The notes: generated from the sequence alone by a model not told the origin. A DNA stretch of 12,859 bases from JBBQSU01 sp038234815 (GCA_038234815.1 JBBQSU010000100.1:1-12859); one strand, 5' to 3'; positions 1 to 6,871 are shown, counted from the stretch's first letter. Translations and numbers: made by a program.

Positions 1-354
1 ACGTGGGCGGGACGGGTGATCGGGCTGCTGCTGAACGGCCCGTGGGAGTCGCTGTGGGAGGAACTGATGCGAAAACGATCGGCAGTGCGTGGGCCGGCCA
101 AACGACGATCGCTGGACGGTCTGATGCAGTATCTGGCGGCAAGGCGCGAGAAAATCGACTACGCCCGTTTCAAAGCGGCGGGCCTGAAGATCGGCTCAGG
201 CCCGACCGAATCCGGGTGCAAATCCGAGGCCCGTCGGCTCAAGGGAATGGGCATGCGCTGGACGGCCCGCAATGCCGAAGCCGTCATGGCCCTGGAGGGC
301 CTGCACCAAAGCCATCTCTGGCTGACCTACTGGTCACGACCCCTCGCCGCCTGA
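1..354 (+). CDS. Transposase, C-terminal part (ISKra4-like), truncated by the window edge
   Basis: The frame is open from base 1 to a TGA at 352-354, giving about 117 residues of a C-terminus. A GTG at 16 is available, but the frame runs straight through it from the edge, so the real start lies upstream. The motif IGSGPTESGCKSEARRLKGMGMR, followed by WTARNAEAVMALEGL, resembles the conserved C-terminal block of ISKra4-family DDE transposases, where a Gly-Ser-Gly-x-x-Glu-Ser segment carries the last catalytic acidic residue. The likely catalytic Glu is in PTESG. The protein would cut and rejoin DNA at the element's ends. Whether the full gene is intact cannot be seen. Family naming is from memory of the motif; another DDE family with the same block is possible. 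Confidence 0.75.
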   Translation, partial: TWAGRVIGLLLNGPWESLWEELMRKRSAVRGPAKRRSLDGLMQYLAARREKIDYARFKAAGLKIGSGPTESGCKSEARRLKGMGMRWTARNAEAVMALEGLHQSHLWLTYWSRPLAA

Positions 355-370
355 AAAATTGGCAGACCCC
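354..370 (-). mobile_element. Probable right terminal repeat of the insertion sequence
   Basis: Directly after the transposase stop codon lies AAAAATTGGCAGACCCC. On the minus strand it reads GGGGTCTGCCAATTTTT, which has the look of an IS terminal inverted repeat. The left end is outside the window, so neither the repeat partner nor a target duplication can be shown. The boundary at 370 is an inference from position and composition. Confidence 0.35.
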
Positions 371-403
371 GATTTACGATTTACTCGCCCATAGGTGGCG
401 CCC

Positions 404-432
404 TTGTTTATTGTTCGAATCACGGATATTGT
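404..432 (+). promoter_or_regulatory. Predicted sigma70-type promoter of rpmE
   Basis: TTGTTT (404-409) and TATTGT (427-432) are separated by exactly 17 bp. This predicts a transcript start near 439 and a leader of about 58 nt before the rpmE ATG at 497. The -35 box is only 34 bp from the presumed IS end at 370, so rpmE appears to keep its own promoter beside the insertion. Confidence 0.45.
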
Positions 433-453
433 CTTCCACCCCCGGCTGACGAG

Positions 454-473
454 GTGCGCTTTGTGCTTCGCAC
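454..473 (+). promoter_or_regulatory. Small hairpin in the rpmE leader
   Basis: GTGCG (454-458) and CGCAC (469-473) can pair around a 10-nt loop. An outer GAC (448-450)/GTC pairing could extend the stem past a bulge. It sits 15 nt upstream of the GGAG ribosome-binding site of rpmE. L31 genes of several phyla carry autoregulatory leader RNAs; whether this is one is speculation, and the stem is short. Confidence 0.25.
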
Positions 474-496
474 GTCCTGGGATAACTGGAGCCTTC

Positions 497-751
497 ATGA
501 AGTCCAAGATTCACCCGAAATACCAAGCCTGCGCCGTTCACTGTGCCTGTGGCAACACGTTTGTCACCCGCAGCACGCAGCCCAAGATCAACGTCGATAT
601 CTGCAATGCCTGCCATCCATTTTTCACGGGCAAGCAGAAGTTCGTCGATACGGCCGGTCGCGTCGAGCGATTCAGCAAGAAATTTGGCGGGTCATATAGC
701 TTTCAGAAGACCGCGGCCCCCGCGGCGGCGCCTGCGCCGGCTAAGAAATAA
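497..751 (+). CDS. rpmE: Large ribosomal subunit protein bL31, zinc-binding (C+) type
   Basis: An 84-residue L31 of the 50S subunit. The start MKSKIHPKY and the block HPFFTGKQKFVDTAGRVERF are L31 hallmarks. Cys16, Cys18, Cys36 and Cys39 form the CxC...CxxC zinc site, so this is the zinc-containing form rather than the Cys-less paralogue used under zinc limitation. ATG 497 is chosen because it aligns with the family N-terminus and has GGAG at 488-491, five bases upstream; the open frame extends further upstream but that part is not L31-like. After the conserved core, from about residue 70, there is an Ala/Pro/Lys-rich tail (KTAAPAAAPAPAKK) absent from the E. coli protein. The gene seems monocistronic: its own promoter lies upstream and a strong terminator-like hairpin follows. 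Confidence 0.96.
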   Translation: MKSKIHPKYQACAVHCACGNTFVTRSTQPKINVDICNACHPFFTGKQKFVDTAGRVERFSKKFGGSYSFQKTAAPAAAPAPAKK

Positions 752-758
752 ATCTCGA

Positions 759-787
759 TTCACCGGCCGGCAGGGCCGGCCTACAAT
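759..787 (+). promoter_or_regulatory. Promoter-like site with a palindromic spacer, upstream of the lipoprotein gene
   Basis: TTCACC (759-764) and TACAAT (782-787) are 17 bp apart. The whole spacer, 765-781, is a perfect inverted repeat: GGCCGGC, AGG, GCCGGCC. A transcript would start near 794, inside the left arm of the following hairpin. The spacer palindrome is well placed to act as an operator bound between the two boxes, but no regulator is visible nearby. Confidence 0.35.
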
Positions 788-790
788 CCG

Positions 791-849
791 ACGCCGCCGG
801 TCCGAACGCCCCCGTCAAATTCATCGGACCTGCGGCGTTTTTGATTTTT
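791..849 (+). terminator. Strong terminator-like hairpin after rpmE (possible attenuator for the next gene)
   Basis: ACGCCGCCGGTCCGA (791-805) pairs with TCGGACCTGCGGCGT (824-838) with a single mismatch over 15 bp and an 18-nt loop. It is followed by TTTTTGATTTTT. This is a textbook intrinsic terminator 40 nt after the rpmE stop. It also ends immediately before the ATG of the lipoprotein gene at 850, so if transcription starts at the TACAAT box at 782 the same hairpin would form at the very 5' end of that mRNA. Confidence 0.8.
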
Positions 850-1395
850 ATGGGCATACGCGGCGTGGCCATTTTCGTGCTGATGTTGGGGCTTGTAGGC
901 TGCGCTCATCGCCCGCAAGCCACAACAAGACCGGCCAACACTTTCGCGCGGATCGGGCTGAACGAGTTGACGAAAGTCGAGCCGATTCATGCCCTGTGCG
1001 CCCCGCCGGTCGGGTGGCTTCCAGAGCCGTTAAAATCGAGCGGAAATCACACTCACCAGGTCTGGCTCAGCCCGTCGGGCAACACCGCTTACGGGGTGAT
1101 TCGATTCTCGCTGCCCTTTCCCGTGGGGCCTGATTTGGTGCTGCCATTTTTTCTAAGCGAGATGCGCGAAAGCGAAGGCTCGGCCACGCTGGTGGAAAAG
1201 CACCACGATGAGAAGGTGGGCGGGCTTCGCTTCGTCGCCGAAGGGGGCATGTATACGGTGCGTTCGATAATGGTGACGCGGGGTTGGCAGGGCTGGTCGG
1301 TATACGCCGGTACGGTCCGGGATGAACCAATCAACCGCACCGAACTTGATCTGGCCGAAATGGCCCGCGAGCACACGCAGGTGGATGTTGATTGA
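850..1395 (+). CDS. Small lipoprotein of unknown function
   Basis: 181 residues. The N-terminus MGIRGVAIFVLMLGLVGC is a lipoprotein signal with lipobox LVGC and lipidated Cys18, so the mature protein should be anchored in a membrane facing the periplasm. No domain is recognised in the remainder, a mixed alpha/beta composition without repeats or transmembrane segments. ATG 850 is chosen because it gives the compact signal peptide; a TTG three codons earlier falls in the terminator T-tract. No Shine-Dalgarno sequence precedes the ATG, which directly follows the T-tract of the hairpin at 791-849. The gene ends 150 nt before the next small gene. The localisation call is firm; the function is unknown. 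Confidence 0.8.
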   Translation: MGIRGVAIFVLMLGLVGCAHRPQATTRPANTFARIGLNELTKVEPIHALCAPPVGWLPEPLKSSGNHTHQVWLSPSGNTAYGVIRFSLPFPVGPDLVLPFFLSEMRESEGSATLVEKHHDEKVGGLRFVAEGGMYTVRSIMVTRGWQGWSVYAGTVRDEPINRTELDLAEMAREHTQVDVD

Positions 1396-1545
1396 AGCGT
1401 TGCTGCGGCGGGCCAGAAGGCCCCGGCACCCCGGCATTGGGCTAATAGTCCCCCCAGATTCCAAAATTTCTGCGAACGGCCTGTCGCGAGGCGCATTTTC
1501 CTAGTGCGCTACCACCTGCCATCTGATATTCTGGGACGCGGACTT

Positions 1546-1674
1546 ATGAAGCACCTCCGTTTCCTGCCCCTGGCCTTCGTCGCCGACGTTCACGGCTTTG
1601 CCCTGTTCGCGATCTACTTGATCGTTCTGGGGACCGCCGCCGTCGCCATGCGCCTCCGCGAACAACTTTTCTGA
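1546..1674 (+). CDS. 42-residue single-pass membrane peptide, hypothetical
   Basis: ATG 1546 to TGA 1672-1674 encodes 42 residues. After a basic start (MKHLR), residues about 6-36 are almost entirely hydrophobic or small, including GFALFAIYLIVLGTAAVAM. The C-terminus MRLREQLF is charged. This is the profile of a small one-helix membrane protein. It lies between the lipoprotein gene and rlmN on the same strand, 27 nt before the rlmN ATG, so co-transcription with rlmN is plausible. A weak purine-rich stretch (GGGACGCGGA) precedes the start and a TATTCT box lies at 1527-1532. Short frames arise by chance, so conservation at the same place in relatives would decide. Alternatively this is only the rlmN leader. 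Confidence 0.45.
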   Translation: MKHLRFLPLAFVADVHGFALFAIYLIVLGTAAVAMRLREQLF

Positions 1675-1701
1675 TTGTTTTCTGCTATCGTCGTTCTCTT
1701 C

Positions 1702-2745
1702 ATGGCCTCGATCTGCGAATTTGATCTGCCGGGCCTGCGCCATTGGCTTGCCGAACAGGGCGCAGCGCCCACCCATGCCCGCGGACTATTGCGGCATTTC
1801 TATGCTGGGGCGCCAGTGGTGGATTGGTCGACTTCCGTAATGCCCCACCGCATTCAGCCAGACTTAGCCCAACGGTCGATTTTAGAAACGAAAATCCGTC
1901 AGCGACATCTCAGCACCGACGGCACCATAAAGCTGTTGATAGACCTGAAGGATGGACTGAGCATCGAGTCGGTCCTGATGCCCGGCTATCGGCCCGATCG
2001 CGCTGCCTGTTGTCTGTCCTCCCAAGTGGGATGCGCAATGGGATGTGATTTCTGCGCGTCCACTCGCGACGGCCTGCTACGCAATCTTTCCGTGACCGAG
2101 ATCGTCGAACAGTTCCTGCTGCTTCGCCACGAGGCGCGCTTGCTGGATCGCAGGCTTACCTCGCTGGTTTTCATGGGCATGGGCGAGCCGATGCACAATC
2201 TGGCCAACGTGATCGCAGCCATCGGGAGAATCGCCGACCCGGACCTCGGGGGCTTGGGCTGGCGGCAGGTGACGGTTTCGACCGTCGGTATCGTGCCCGG
2301 GATTGATGCCCTGGCCGAGGCCGATCTGAATGTGCATCTGGCCGTCAGTCTTCATGCCGCCGACGACCTGACCCGCCAGCGAATCGTGCCCACAGGGCAC
2401 AAGTATCCGGTCATCGAAATCGTGGCCGCAGCCCGCAGGTTCCAAGAGAAGACCGGCCGCGTGCCGACGATCGAATGGTGCCTGCTGGCCGGCATCAACG
2501 ACACCAGCGCGCAAGCTGACAAGCTGGCCGATCTGCTCGACGGATTTCGCGCGCACGTCAATCTCATCCCCTGGAATAACATTGGCGTCGGGACCAGCGG
2601 AGCTGTGTATGCCCGGCCGGTGCCGGAGCGCCTGGCGGAATTTGCCGATCGGCTGCGCGCCCGAGGCGTGGTCGTGCATATTCGGGAAACTCGCGGCGAC
2701 GACGTGTCGGCGGCCTGTGGGCAGCTCGTCCAATTGCGAAAATAG
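1702..2745 (+). CDS. rlmN: Dual-specificity RNA methyltransferase RlmN (radical SAM)
   Basis: 347 residues, within the usual family range. RlmN methylates C2 of A2503 in 23S rRNA and of A37 in a subset of tRNAs, using a [4Fe-4S] cluster and S-adenosylmethionine. The N-terminal helical domain (FDLPGLRHWLAEQGAAPTHA) is followed by SSQVGCAMGCDFC, which holds the cluster ligands Cys111, Cys115 and Cys118 (CxxxCxxC). GMGEPMHN follows, a typical SAM-contact motif, and the C-terminal RETRGDDVSAACGQL carries Cys339, the residue expected to hold the methyl group. These features separate RlmN from Cfr only weakly, but length and context favour the housekeeping enzyme. ATG 1702 fits the family N-terminus; a TTG nine codons earlier would add a hydrophobic stretch unlike the family. 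There is no Shine-Dalgarno sequence: the bases before the ATG are pyrimidine-rich, with a TATCGT box at 1686-1691. Confidence 0.95.
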   Translation: MASICEFDLPGLRHWLAEQGAAPTHARGLLRHFYAGAPVVDWSTSVMPHRIQPDLAQRSILETKIRQRHLSTDGTIKLLIDLKDGLSIESVLMPGYRPDRAACCLSSQVGCAMGCDFCASTRDGLLRNLSVTEIVEQFLLLRHEARLLDRRLTSLVFMGMGEPMHNLANVIAAIGRIADPDLGGLGWRQVTVSTVGIVPGIDALAEADLNVHLAVSLHAADDLTRQRIVPTGHKYPVIEIVAAARRFQEKTGRVPTIEWCLLAGINDTSAQADKLADLLDGFRAHVNLIPWNNIGVGTSGAVYARPVPERLAEFADRLRARGVVVHIRETRGDDVSAACGQLVQLRK

Positions 2746-2792
2746 ATATTACAACGTTGGCACCTTCCCGCGTGGCTGGCTACTGCTTCGCC

Positions 2793-2798
2793 TACAAT
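2793..2798 (+). promoter_or_regulatory. TACAAT -10-like box before the aldehyde dehydrogenase gene
   Basis: CCTACAATTC lies 47 nt after the rlmN stop and 19 nt before the ATG at 2818, leaving a leader of about 12 nt that still includes the GGAG ribosome-binding site (about 2804-2807). No convincing -35 hexamer sits 16-18 bp upstream. The same TACAAT hexamer lies upstream of three other genes in this window. Confidence 0.35.
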
Positions 2799-2817
2799 TC
2801 GCCCGGAGCGACGTTCT

Positions 2818-4176
2818 ATGCAAAATTTCAACCCCGCCAACGAGTCGCCTATCGACACCCCCGCATTTTTTACCCCTGCGGAACTTGCACAGCGAGTGGA
2901 ACAGGCCAAGAGCGCGTTTGCCATTTGGCGTAAGGCCAGCCTCTCGGAGCGTGCCATTCCGATGAAGCGCCTGGCCGAGTTGCTCATCGAACGAAAAAGT
3001 CAGTTGGCTTCCATCATGACGATGGAAATGGGCAAGCCAATCGTCGCGGCCGAAGCGGAACTGGAAAAATGCTCGCTCGCCTGCGATTTTTTTGCCGACA
3101 ACGCCGCCCGGTTCTTATCGCAAAAACCCGCCGCGACCGAGGCCTCCAAGAGTTACGTTCGATTTGAACCGCTGGGCGGAATACTGGCGATCATGCCTTG
3201 GAATTTCCCGTTCTGGCAGGTGGTGCGTTTCATGGCACCCAGCCTGATGGCCGGCAACGTCTGCCTGCTGAAGCACGCGCCCAACGTGCCGCAGTGTGCG
3301 CTGGCGATTGAGCGGATTTGCCTTGAAGCCGGCTTCCCCGCCGGTGTGTTTTCTTCGCTGCTGGTCGATGTCACTGCCGTGCCCGATCTTTTAGCCGATC
3401 CATTTGTGGCCGCAGTGACGCTCACCGGCAGCAATCGTGCCGGTCGCGCAGTCGCAACCGAAGCCGGCAAATTATTGCGAAAAAGCGTGCTTGAACTCGG
3501 CGGAAGCGATGCCTTTATTGTCCTGGCCGATGCTGAAGTGCCCGCGGTTGCCCAGATCGCCGCGCAGGCTCGCTGTATCAACAACGGGCAAAGCTGCATC
3601 GCCGCCAAGAGATTTATCGTCGAAACACCCGTCTACGACGCTTTCGTTCGCGCGCTGGCCGATGCCATGTCCAAGCTAAAGGTGGGCGATCCGATGGAGC
3701 GAAGCACCGAGATCGGCCCACTGGCCCGGCTCGATTTGTTAGAAAATCTGCATCGGCAAGTGGAACAAACCGTCGCCGCGGGGGCGCGATTGCTTATCGG
3801 CGGAAAGCGCCTGGACCGGCCGGGCTTTTTCTATCCCCCCACCGTGCTGGCCGATGTAAAACTCGGCATGGCAGCGTTTGACGAAGAGACCTTCGGACCG
3901 GTGGCTGCGGTAATGAAGGCCGACCATGTCGATCATGCCATCAAGCTGGCCAACGCGTCGCCTTATGGGTTGGGATGCAGTCTATGGACACAGAACGCCT
4001 CACTGGCCGAGAAATTCGTCCCCGAAATCGCTGCCGGCAGCGTGTTTATTAACGAAACGGTCAAATCTGATCCACGTTTACCCTTCGGGGGAATTAAGCA
4101 AAGTGGCTACGGCCGCGAGCTGTCGGAATTCGGCATCCATGAATTCGTCAACGTCAAGAGCGTCTGGATCAAGTAA
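2818..4176 (+). CDS. NAD(P)-dependent aldehyde dehydrogenase, succinate-semialdehyde dehydrogenase (Sad/YneI) type
   Basis: 452 residues, a full-length cytosolic ALDH. The family oxidises aldehydes to acids through a thiohemiacetal on a catalytic cysteine. Visible landmarks: MPWNFPFWQ with Asn129 (oxyanion hole), LLKHAPNVPQCA (cofactor contact), TGSNRAG near 203-209 (dinucleotide-binding loop), LELGGSDAFIV with Glu226 (general base) and NNGQSCIAAKRFIVE with Cys260 (nucleophile). The C-terminal FGPVAAV and LPFGGIKQSGYGRELSEFG are also typical. The LLKHAPN and LELGGSD segments and the short N-terminus resemble the Sad/YneI branch of succinate-semialdehyde dehydrogenases, so succinate semialdehyde to succinate is the likely reaction; substrate cannot be proved from sequence alone. 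GGAG with nine-base spacing supports ATG 2818. It is 72 bp after rlmN with its own promoter-like box, and no aminotransferase of a GABA pathway is adjacent. Confidence 0.92.
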   Translation: MQNFNPANESPIDTPAFFTPAELAQRVEQAKSAFAIWRKASLSERAIPMKRLAELLIERKSQLASIMTMEMGKPIVAAEAELEKCSLACDFFADNAARFLSQKPAATEASKSYVRFEPLGGILAIMPWNFPFWQVVRFMAPSLMAGNVCLLKHAPNVPQCALAIERICLEAGFPAGVFSSLLVDVTAVPDLLADPFVAAVTLTGSNRAGRAVATEAGKLLRKSVLELGGSDAFIVLADAEVPAVAQIAAQARCINNGQSCIAAKRFIVETPVYDAFVRALADAMSKLKVGDPMERSTEIGPLARLDLLENLHRQVEQTVAAGARLLIGGKRLDRPGFFYPPTVLADVKLGMAAFDEETFGPVAAVMKADHVDHAIKLANASPYGLGCSLWTQNASLAEKFVPEIAAGSVFINETVKSDPRLPFGGIKQSGYGRELSEFGIHEFVNVKSVWIK

Positions 4177-4265
4177 GAATGTCGCGACCCCACAGGCACT
4201 GGCCTATCGCCCCAGCGAGCGACTATGACACCACTCGTAATTGGCAAATCACCCATCCGTATTCT

Positions 4266-4296
4266 CCGGCCCGTGTAAGCGCCGGGCGCGGTTTTT
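4266..4296 (+). terminator. Weak terminator-like element downstream of the aldehyde dehydrogenase gene
   Basis: GCCCG (4269-4273) and CGGGC (4283-4287) form a short stem around a 9-nt loop. A GCGG then leads into TTTTT (4292-4296). It lies about 90 nt after the stop of the + strand gene. The stem is short, so this is a tentative call. Confidence 0.4.
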
Positions 4297-4424
4297 CTGA
4301 CTGCGAATCGACTCGATTAAAGGGATAAGCCCAGTCGCAGAGGGGTGCGATGGGGACGGAAAAGGAAATCGACCCGTGAGGGGATTATCCGATCCGTGCC
4401 GAAAAGATTCTTGCCATAACGCAA

Positions 4425-4457
4425 CACCGGCTCGCCGAGTTGATCGGCGAGCCGGTG
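4425..4457 (-). terminator. Perfect 14-bp stem downstream of pckG
   Basis: CACCGGCTCGCCGA (4425-4438) and TCGGCGAGCCGGTG (4444-4457) are exact reverse complements with a 5-nt loop, GTTGA. The structure begins 24 nt past the pckG stop. The minus-strand continuation (TTGCGTTATGG) has only a poor U-tract, so it may end transcription weakly, protect the 3' end, or work in both directions in this convergent spacer. Confidence 0.65.
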
Positions 4458-4481
4458 AGACAAACTTGCTTGCGGCCTGAC

Positions 4482-6308
4482 TTACAGGCGGCTGATGAGC
4501 AGTTCGCGTTGGAAGACCATTTCCTTGGGCAGATCGCCGGCCAGTTTCAGGAAGAGTTCTTCCTGACTGAGGATTTCAGCCTTCACCTCGTCTGTCGAAA
4601 GGCTTTCCAGCGCGTGGAAATCGCTTTCGGTCAGGTTCAGGCCCTCGAGATCGATGTCTTCCGGCCGGGGCATCCAGCCCAAAGCGGTTTCTCTTGCATA
4701 AGCCCGGCCGTGGGCGCGCTCCACGATCCACTTGAGCACGCGCATGTTTTCGCCGAAGCCCGGCCACATGAACTTGCCCTGGTCATTCTTTCGGAACCAG
4801 TTGACCATGAAGATACGCGGGCAGTCCGTCATCTTCTTGCGCATCTTGAACCAGTGGACGAGGTACTCGCGGATGTTGTAGCCAATGAACGGAAGCATGG
4901 CCATGGGATCACGCCGCACGATGCCGACCGCGCCGGTGGCAGCGGCGGTTGTTTCTGAACCGATGGTGGCACCGATGTAAACACCATGGACCCAATTGAA
5001 GGCCTGATAGACGAGCGGGATGGTCTTGCTGCGACGTCCGCCAAACACGATGGCGCTGATGGGCACGCCAGAAGGATCTTTGGCCGCAGGGTCCAGCACG
5101 GGATTATTTTCCATCGGCGCGGTAAAGCGGCTGTTGGGATGGGCGGCCTTCTTGCCGGCCTGCTTGCCAAGGGCCGGGGTCCATTCCTGGCCCTGCCAGT
5201 CAATGCACTTATCCGGCACCGGGCCGTCCTTGTCTTCCCACCACACGTCATAAGTTCCATCGGCCAGCGGAACCAGTCCGACGTTGGTATAGATGGTGTT
5301 CTTCTGAATTGATGCAACAGCGTTGGGGTTGGAAGTGCTGTTGGTGCCCGGCACCACGCCGAAATACCCGGCTTCGGGATTGATGGCCCGCAGCTTGCCC
5401 TTTTCGTCCACCCACATCCAGGCAATGTCGTCGCCGATGGTGGTGACTTTCCACCCTTCCTTGCGATACTTTTCGGGCGGAACGAGCATGGCGAAATTGG
5501 TCTTGCCGCAGGCGCTCGGGAAAGCCGCAGCGACGTAAGTGCGCTCGCCTTTGGGGTCTTCCACACCCATCAGCAGCATGTGTTCGGCCATCCAATCCTG
5601 CTGGCGACCCAGGTAACTGGCGATCCGCAGGGCCAGACACTTCTTGCCCAGCAGCGCGTTTCCGCCATAGCCCGAGCCAAAACTCCAGATGGTGTTATCA
5701 AGCGGAAAGTGGCAGATGTATCGCCGCTCGGGATTGACATCGCCGATCGAGTGCAGGCAGCGAGTGAATTCGTCGCTGTCACCCAGTTGCTTCCAGGCCA
5801 CGTCGCCCATGCGCGTCATCAGCTTCATGTTGGCAGCGACGTATAACGAGTCGGTCAGTTCAACGCCGACTTTGGCCAGTGGGCTGCCGAGCGGACCCAT
5901 GATGAAGGGCACGACATACATTGTCCGGCCTTTCATACATCCCTCATAAAGCCCTTTGAGCTTGGCATAAGCGGCCTTGTCGCTCATCCAGTTGTTGGTT
6001 GGTCCCACCAGGTCTTCGCTGGGGGTGCAGATGAACGTCAGGTGTTCGGTACGGGCGACGTCATTGCTGTTGGAACGATGGTAATAGCAGCCGGGCAGCT
6101 TCTTCTGATTGAGCTGAACGAACGTGCCATCCTTGCAACCGGTATCGTACATCGACTGCAATTCTTCATTGCTGCCGTTGCATACCATCACTTTGTCTGG
6201 CTGACAGAGATCGATACATTCTCTAATCCAGGCCTTGGCGTTTGCATTGGAAACACCAGCCAGGGGGTCTTGTTTGCTGCCGGTATGAGACGCGACTGTC
6301 GTAGACAT
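4482..6308 (-). CDS. pckG: Phosphoenolpyruvate carboxykinase, GTP-dependent
   Basis: 608 residues, the usual size of GTP-type PEPCK and unlike the ATP-type of about 540. It converts oxaloacetate plus GTP to PEP, CO2 and GDP in the cytosol, the committing step of gluconeogenesis. Landmarks: FGSGYGGNALLGKKC; AFPSACGKTNFAML, whose ACGKT at 266-270 combines the active-site cysteine (Cys267) with the P-loop Lys269; TTIGDDIAWM (metal-binding aspartates); PEAGYFGVVPGTN; FTAPMENNPVLDP; and VFGGRRSKTIPLVYQAFNW (active-site arginines). The C-terminus also matches the family (FMVNWFRK, FMWPGFGENMRVLKWI). ATG 6308 is preceded by AAAGG (6316-6320) seven bases upstream and matches the family N-terminus. 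A good promoter lies 170 bp upstream, leaving a long leader with a possible regulatory inverted repeat. No truncation or missing catalytic residue is seen. Confidence 0.97.
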   Translation of the reverse strand: MSTTVASHTGSKQDPLAGVSNANAKAWIRECIDLCQPDKVMVCNGSNEELQSMYDTGCKDGTFVQLNQKKLPGCYYHRSNSNDVARTEHLTFICTPSEDLVGPTNNWMSDKAAYAKLKGLYEGCMKGRTMYVVPFIMGPLGSPLAKVGVELTDSLYVAANMKLMTRMGDVAWKQLGDSDEFTRCLHSIGDVNPERRYICHFPLDNTIWSFGSGYGGNALLGKKCLALRIASYLGRQQDWMAEHMLLMGVEDPKGERTYVAAAFPSACGKTNFAMLVPPEKYRKEGWKVTTIGDDIAWMWVDEKGKLRAINPEAGYFGVVPGTNSTSNPNAVASIQKNTIYTNVGLVPLADGTYDVWWEDKDGPVPDKCIDWQGQEWTPALGKQAGKKAAHPNSRFTAPMENNPVLDPAAKDPSGVPISAIVFGGRRSKTIPLVYQAFNWVHGVYIGATIGSETTAAATGAVGIVRRDPMAMLPFIGYNIREYLVHWFKMRKKMTDCPRIFMVNWFRKNDQGKFMWPGFGENMRVLKWIVERAHGRAYARETALGWMPRPEDIDLEGLNLTESDFHALESLSTDEVKAEILSQEELFLKLAGDLPKEMVFQRELLISRL

Positions 6309-6351
6309 TTTTTGACCTTTCGTGGGTTAAGGAGCGAACCGGATTGGGGAA

Positions 6352-6478
6352 AGGGTGCCGGATGAGATCATCCTGTGGAACCACACGCCAAGCCGTGGAC
6401 CGGTTTCGTCCAATTGAACAGGACTGGTCGATTAAATCCAGCACCTGTGCCGTGTGATTAACATCATTCCGGCACCCT
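6352..6478. repeat. 11-bp inverted repeat pair in the pckG promoter/leader
   Basis: AGGGTGCCGGA (6352-6362) and TCCGGCACCCT (6468-6478) are exact reverse complements with centres 116 bp apart. The distal arm abuts the -10 box of the pckG promoter and spans the predicted transcript start. The proximal arm lies about 30 bp upstream of the ribosome-binding site. They could be paired operators, or they could base-pair in the leader RNA, although the predicted start near 6472 would leave only part of the first arm in the transcript. Confidence 0.5.
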
Positions 6479-6506
6479 AGTATAATCTGGCAATCGGATA
6501 TTTCAA
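6479..6506 (-). promoter_or_regulatory. Predicted sigma70 promoter of pckG
   Basis: On the minus strand TTGAAA (6506-6501) and TATACT (6484-6479) are spaced by 16 bp, both close to consensus. The predicted start near 6472 gives a leader of about 160 nt before the ATG at 6308. Confidence 0.6.
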
Positions 6507-6609
6507 TCCTATTGTCCATACTTTGTGAAATTTTTCTCTTAGTCGGGGGAAATTGGCTTGAATCTATCGGAAAATACGCCCCACCGCCCGTCGTCGCGAG
6601 CTGGGTGGA

Positions 6610-6850
6610 ATGAAAAAGATTAAGAGGATGCAAGAGATTTGAGTTCGTTTTTTTATTATCCCTTAGTTTTTTTCTGTTGGCCCCCTTCCAATTTTCGGTA
6701 CGCCGGGCGTGCACACCGTGATGAACCGGTCGGCCAAAAAAGGCCCACGCGAGTTGGTGCGCTTTTTGGCGCCAAAAAGCGCACCAAGATTTGACCCCTT
6801 CCAAAAAAAATAATATTTTTTACAAATCATTTCCGCGTAGCGACTTAGGT
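6610..6850. other. AT-rich non-coding tract between pckG and dsbD
   Basis: Two strongly AT-rich stretches (about 6605-6670 and 6800-6835, with runs such as TTTTTTTATTA and AAAAAAAATAATATTTTTT) interrupt otherwise GC-rich sequence. Short open frames on both strands have no family resemblance and cross the palindrome at 6754-6787, so they are not called. The composition suggests bent or easily melted DNA, or imported sequence. Confidence 0.5.
6754..6787. repeat. Perfect 34-bp palindrome without spacer
   Basis: The arm TTGGTGCGCTTTTTGGC (6754-6770) is followed at once by its exact reverse complement (6771-6787). All 17 pairs match and the next flanking bases do not. There is no T-tract after either side, so it is not a standard terminator. 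It could be a large operator, a cruciform-forming site or the remnant of a mobile-element end. It lies about 250 bp upstream of the pckG promoter and about 820 bp upstream of dsbD. Confidence 0.85.
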
Positions 6851-6871
6851 GCATTTTACGGCACTCCATGT

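Larger units (their letters stand above)
4177..4481. other. Convergent intergenic spacer (305 bp) between the aldehyde dehydrogenase and pckG genes
   Basis: No credible gene is seen; the longest frame noted is about 17 codons. The spacer contains two terminator-like structures, listed separately, and otherwise no recognised RNA, repeat or binding-site array. Confidence 0.6.

Noticed and set aside
4440..4958. A 172-codon + strand frame at the end of pckG
   Set aside because: It is antisense to the conserved C-terminal coding sequence of pckG.
6763..6778. TTTTTGGCGCCAAAAA, resembling a eukaryotic E2F site
   Set aside because: All surrounding genes are bacterial and there is no E2F factor in bacteria; the likeness is coincidental.
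6663..6869. A 68-codon minus-strand frame across the AT-rich tract
   Set aside because: It reads through the 34-bp palindrome, shows no recognised motif and has no clear start signal.
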